Both the position numbers and the translations under genes were made by a program. DNA of 64,000 bases from the NCBI GenBank assembly GCA_964641965.1, contig CAZXLD010000005.1, forward strand, positions 62,001-126,000, read 5' to 3'. The notes below the pieces were generated by a model. The model saw only the letters and a list, made by a program, of their open reading frames with translations. It was not told the origin of the DNA and searched no databases. Within the stretch, counting starts at the first letter, position 1, and each line of letters begins with the position of its first letter. The stretch comes from JAJDFU01 sp964641965. GTDB lineage: Bacteria > Bacteroidota > Bacteroidia > Chitinophagales > Saprospiraceae. Shown one piece after another: positions 61,492 to 64,000 of this stretch.

Positions 61492-61825
61492 AATGCAATG
61501 AGTTTTAGGTGAGGTGGTAAAAAACAATGAGGCTTAAATTGAAAATAGCTTCTAAATGATCGTAGCAAGGGGGCTTTAATTTTTTCCAACTTAAACAAAA
61601 AGCTGAACCAATAGGCTCGGGTTTAAGCGGGTTGACCGGATTAAGCCTATCAGAATTGAAACTGCTGGGGATTTAATTTTTTAAGCTGTTCTTATTTGGC
61701 CGAGGATCTGTAGCCTTGGTCTGATATTGGCAAGCCTGGCAACGGATTAGTCTTAACAAAATCTAAATCCTTTGAAGTTTGTGGAAATTTGGTGGAATAA
61801 TATTTTAACTGAGCTTACTATTTCC

Positions 61826-61833
61826 TAATTTTG
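61826..61833 (+). promoter_or_regulatory. putative -7 box for arginase
   Basis: TAATTTTG is a full TAnnTTTG match 75 bp before the arginase ATG. The best -33 candidate (TTTTAACTG near 61803) lacks TTG. Transcription would begin just before the 10+10 dyad. Confidence 0.4.
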
Positions 61834-61854
61834 TTTCAGTATAAAATTATGACC

Positions 61855-61878
61855 ACCTTTGAGTACAAACTCAAAGGT
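61855..61878. promoter_or_regulatory. 10+10 bp perfect dyad upstream of arginase
   Basis: ACCTTTGAGT (61855-61864), spacer ACAA, and ACTCAAAGGT (61869-61878) form a perfect inverted repeat, 29 bp before the arginase ATG and downstream of the predicted transcription start. It could be an operator for a dimeric regulator or an mRNA hairpin near the ribosome site. No T-run follows, so it is not a terminator. Confidence 0.6.
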
Positions 61879-61907
61879 TTGATCATTCCCTAACCAAATA
61901 ACAATTT

Positions 61908-62885
61908 ATGCACTTGGAGAAGACCGTGCTGATCTCCTGCGATGCTGAGTTTTGTGCGTACCGAAGAGGAGGCAGTCTGGGCCCTGGGGCATTACTGACA
62001 GCAGCTCGTCAGCAGAATGAGCGACTTCTGTTAGATCTTGAGTTTAGAGCGTTGCACGTTCAAAATTTGGAGTTGCATCGCCCGGTCTCTTCTCCGAATG
62101 CAAAGTACATTGAAGCTTTCGTCCCTTTATTTAAAGCCCTGGGCAGTAAGGTTGCAGCGGCTCTGCAAGAGAGGCGTTTCCCCATCTGTCTCACAGGTGA
62201 TCATTCGCAAGGTGTTGCACTACTGCATGGTGTAAAACAGGTATTTCCTGACAGTCGCTTGGGTGTGGTCTGGATTGATGCCCATGCCGATCTGCATTCT
62301 CCTTTTACTACGCCGTCTGGAAACGTACACGGAATGCCTTTGGCTATTGCCCTCGGAGAGGATAACCTGGGCCAACGGCGTAATTCCCCTAATCCAGAAA
62401 CTATCGAGCTTTGGTCACAATTAAAAGAAGCTTCAGGACCTACTTCCATTATCCGGCCTGAGGATCTGGTTTATATTGGTGTTCGGGATATTGAGGCTGA
62501 AGAGGCTTATCTGATTGAAAAATTAGGTATCCAATGCTACGATGTGCAGGAATGCCGGAGTATGGGCATGCAGCAGGTGGTGACCAAAACGCTTAACCAG
62601 CTTCGGGATTGCGACTATTTGTTTATCTCTTTTGATGTAGACAGCATGGACCCGGATAAGGTATCCGATGGGACGGGCACTCCGGTGCCTGGTGGCTTTT
62701 TAGAGGATGAAAGCACCCGGCTATTAGATGGCTTGATGACAGATGAGCGCGTGTTGGGGCTAGAGATAACAGAGATAAATCCGACTCTGGATACTGGAGG
62801 GAATACCATGGCAGAGGCCTGTCTTCGAATTCTGAAACGGTGCTGCTATAATAGTTCCACCAATGCCGAAGTCCTCTCCTTGTAA
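61908..62885 (+). CDS. arginase-family ureohydrolase
   Basis: Predicted Mn-dependent ureohydrolase, 325 aa. Metal-binding motifs are in order: CLTGDHSQGVALL (His) near residue 103, VVWIDAHADLHSPFTTPSGN (DAHAD) near 122 and FISFDVDSMDPDKVSDGTGT (SFDVDxxDP) near 245. TGTPVPGGF and LEITEINPTLD follow. The combination suits arginase (arginine to ornithine plus urea); agmatinase or formiminoglutamase are alternatives. The 416-bp upstream region (61492-61907) holds a promoter-like box and a strong dyad, and nothing else recognisable. Confidence 0.9.
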   Translation: MHLEKTVLISCDAEFCAYRRGGSLGPGALLTAARQQNERLLLDLEFRALHVQNLELHRPVSSPNAKYIEAFVPLFKALGSKVAAALQERRFPICLTGDHSQGVALLHGVKQVFPDSRLGVVWIDAHADLHSPFTTPSGNVHGMPLAIALGEDNLGQRRNSPNPETIELWSQLKEASGPTSIIRPEDLVYIGVRDIEAEEAYLIEKLGIQCYDVQECRSMGMQQVVTKTLNQLRDCDYLFISFDVDSMDPDKVSDGTGTPVPGGFLEDESTRLLDGLMTDERVLGLEITEINPTLDTGGNTMAEACLRILKRCCYNSSTNAEVLSL

Positions 62886-62924
62886 AGGCTGAATGCTTCC
62901 TTGGGCACCCTCAAAGACGCTTTT

Positions 62925-63368
62925 ATGAAATCCTTACGCATTCTTGTCGTTATTAGTAGCCTGTTGTTGGGGCACGGTCTTGGTGCACAGTCTAATTTCA
63001 CTTCTCTTTATCTCGACTTTCTTGAAAAAGAAAGCATACCAGCCCAGATAGACCGGGACGGCGATATCGAGTTTGACCTTTTTGAAAAAACGTTTTACAT
63101 ACTCATTGAACAGGATGATCCGGGATTTTTCAGAATGGTCTTGCCCAATATCTGGCCTATAGAGAACGATAAGGAATATCTGACGGTCCTGAAGGCTTGT
63201 AATCAAGCGAATAAAGAAGCTAAAGCCGTTAAAATCTACACGACAAACGACAACGTATGGTTAGCAACGGAGTTGCTGCTCGAAAAACCGGAGCAATTCA
63301 CTTCCATCTTTTACAGGGCCCTTGATGAAATGGAGCATTGCTTGGAAGTGTTTCTGGACGCTATGTAG
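62925..63368 (+). CDS. exported YbjN-like protein
   Basis: Predicted exported protein, 147 aa from ATG 62925 (MKSLRILVVISSLLLGHGLG signal, cleavage after GAQ). The body (LYLDFLEKESIPAQIDRDGD, EFDLFEKTFYILIEQDDPGF, KACNQANKEAKAVKIYTTND) has the layout of YbjN or type III-chaperone-like domains: two-layer alpha/beta with a long C-terminal helix ending HCLEVFLDAM. YbjN proteins are of unclear function. It lies 39 bp after arginase in the same direction and may share its transcript. The right-hand intergenic repeat begins 52 bp after it. Confidence 0.6.
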   Translation: MKSLRILVVISSLLLGHGLGAQSNFTSLYLDFLEKESIPAQIDRDGDIEFDLFEKTFYILIEQDDPGFFRMVLPNIWPIENDKEYLTVLKACNQANKEAKAVKIYTTNDNVWLATELLLEKPEQFTSIFYRALDEMEHCLEVFLDAM

Positions 63369-63420
63369 CCTAAGGTCCGAATTAGATGTATCGATTGATG
63401 GTTTTTAAATATTCGATTAG

Positions 63421-63715
63421 GCCAAAAGCACAAATGACAAATGACAAATGGCGAATGTCTAGTGTGGAATGGCAAATGTGGAATTTCGAGTGCGGGGTGC
63501 GGAGTATGGAATACGGAGTGGCGAGTGGCGAATGGCAGATGGTGCACGTCCCTGATATAGGTTGTCCGTCCACCGGGTACCGTCCACCGTGCGCCGTCCA
63601 TCGAGGATCGAGCATCCAGGAACGAGCAACAAGGATTACGCCTTTAGGCGTAAGTATCGCGCCCTTGGGCGCTAGCATCCAGTATCAAGTATCGAGCAAC
63701 AAGCATCCATAGCTG
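63421..63715 (-). repeat. intergenic repeat element, right copy (inverted relative to 45.7 kb)
   Basis: Read on the minus strand it matches the element at 45722-46060 closely. From its minus-strand 5' end it has paired motifs GCGCCCAAGGGCGC and CGCCTAAAGGCG (short palindromes), the CGATGGACGGCGCAC block, GGTGGACGG twice, the core (63543-63564), then CATTCGC-type heptamers. It occupies most of the 416-bp gap between the YbjN-like gene and the PLP-enzyme gene. No credible coding frame. Confidence 0.85.
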
Positions 63716-63784
63716 CTCGCCCTTGGGCGTCTGCATCCAACTTCAATCATCAGTAAAATCTCAATTCAAAATACTTTTACCCGG

Positions 63785-64000
63785 TCATTGTAGCTCTTCC
63801 AGCGCCTGTTGCAGATCTGCCTGGATATCTTCCACCGTTTCAATACCGACCGATAGTCTGATTAATCCATCCGTTATGCCGTTCCGTTGGCGGACCTCCG
63901 GATCTACGTTAAGGTGTGAGCTGGTAACCGGGTGGAGCACCAATGTATCGACATCACCCAAGGTAGGAGCCAGGGTGCAGAATTGTAGCTTACGCATAAA
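63785..64000 (-). CDS. Cys/Met-metabolism PLP enzyme, C-terminal end (partial)
   Basis: Last 71 codons of a gene that runs off the right edge. LAPTLGDVDTLVLHPVTSSH and LIRLSVGIETVEDIQADLQQ are the standard C-terminal motifs of the trans-sulfuration family (cystathionine gamma-synthase or lyase, methionine gamma-lyase, O-acetylhomoserine sulfhydrylase). The Arg in LIRLSVG binds the substrate carboxylate. The catalytic Lys and N-terminus are outside the window, so the exact enzyme cannot be chosen. The stop is TGA at 63785-63787. Confidence 0.88.
   Translation of the reverse strand, partial: FMRKLQFCTLAPTLGDVDTLVLHPVTSSHLNVDPEVRQRNGITDGLIRLSVGIETVEDIQADLQQALEELQ

Overview
The window reads as a chromosomal segment of a member of the Bacteroidota, most likely class Saprospiria (Lewinella or Haliscomenobacter relatives). 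The basis is three C-terminal type IX secretion (T9SS) sorting domains, a futalosine-pathway menaquinone gene, an SDR-type threonine dehydrogenase next to kbl, a DUF1501/DUF1800 gene pair, TAnnTTTG-like promoter boxes, and general lack of strong Shine-Dalgarno sites. The genus is inference; no rRNA gene is present.

Layout. 0.1-11 kb is housekeeping: a TPR/PD40/SPOR envelope protein, alanine dehydrogenase, mqnD, an RluA-type pseudouridine synthase, a threonine-to-glycine pair, and a compact lysC-tilS-nuclease-like operon. 11-18 kb holds two tandem paralogous secreted DUF5060 glycoside-hydrolase-like proteins. 18-29 kb holds a flavoprotein, a DUF1501/DUF1800 pair, a GH13 lipoprotein, mltG, panB and dnaK. 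29-40 kb is the accessory region: a low-complexity surface protein, a methyltransferase, a cluster of truncated gene ends, an intact IS4-family element with a 9-bp target duplication, a TlpA-like thioredoxin protein, an arylsulfatase and an aldo/keto reductase. Direct repeats nest across this region, and it ends at a small tRNA-Leu cluster. 40-50 kb is housekeeping again: hscB-like, rseP, rsmE, lpxB, surE, hemH, holA and a SET protein. 50-58 kb is a full trpEGDCFBA operon followed by a DAHP synthase gene. It is preceded by a clear attenuator: a 14-residue leader peptide with three consecutive Trp codons, then a 14-bp terminator hairpin. 58-64 kb holds a predicted c-type cytochrome/DUF5777 cluster, a lipoprotein, arginase with an upstream dyad, a YbjN-like secreted protein, and the 3' end of a Cys/Met-metabolism PLP enzyme.

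How the genes work together. The trp genes plus DAHP synthase supply the chorismate entry step and all steps to tryptophan, with control apparently by leader-peptide attenuation. kbl and the threonine dehydrogenase turn threonine into glycine. The secreted DUF5060 pair, GH13 enzyme and sulfatase suggest use of sulfated and other polysaccharides.

Most notable non-genic structure: (1) the trp attenuator; (2) a roughly 280-bp intergenic repeat present twice in inverted orientation about 18 kb apart (45.7 and 63.4 kb), with a 22-bp core recurring at 25.9 kb; (3) the 32.7-33.6 kb mosaic of gene ends beside the IS element; (4) a 10+10 bp dyad in front of arginase. I found no CRISPR array, prophage, rRNA or clear defence island.
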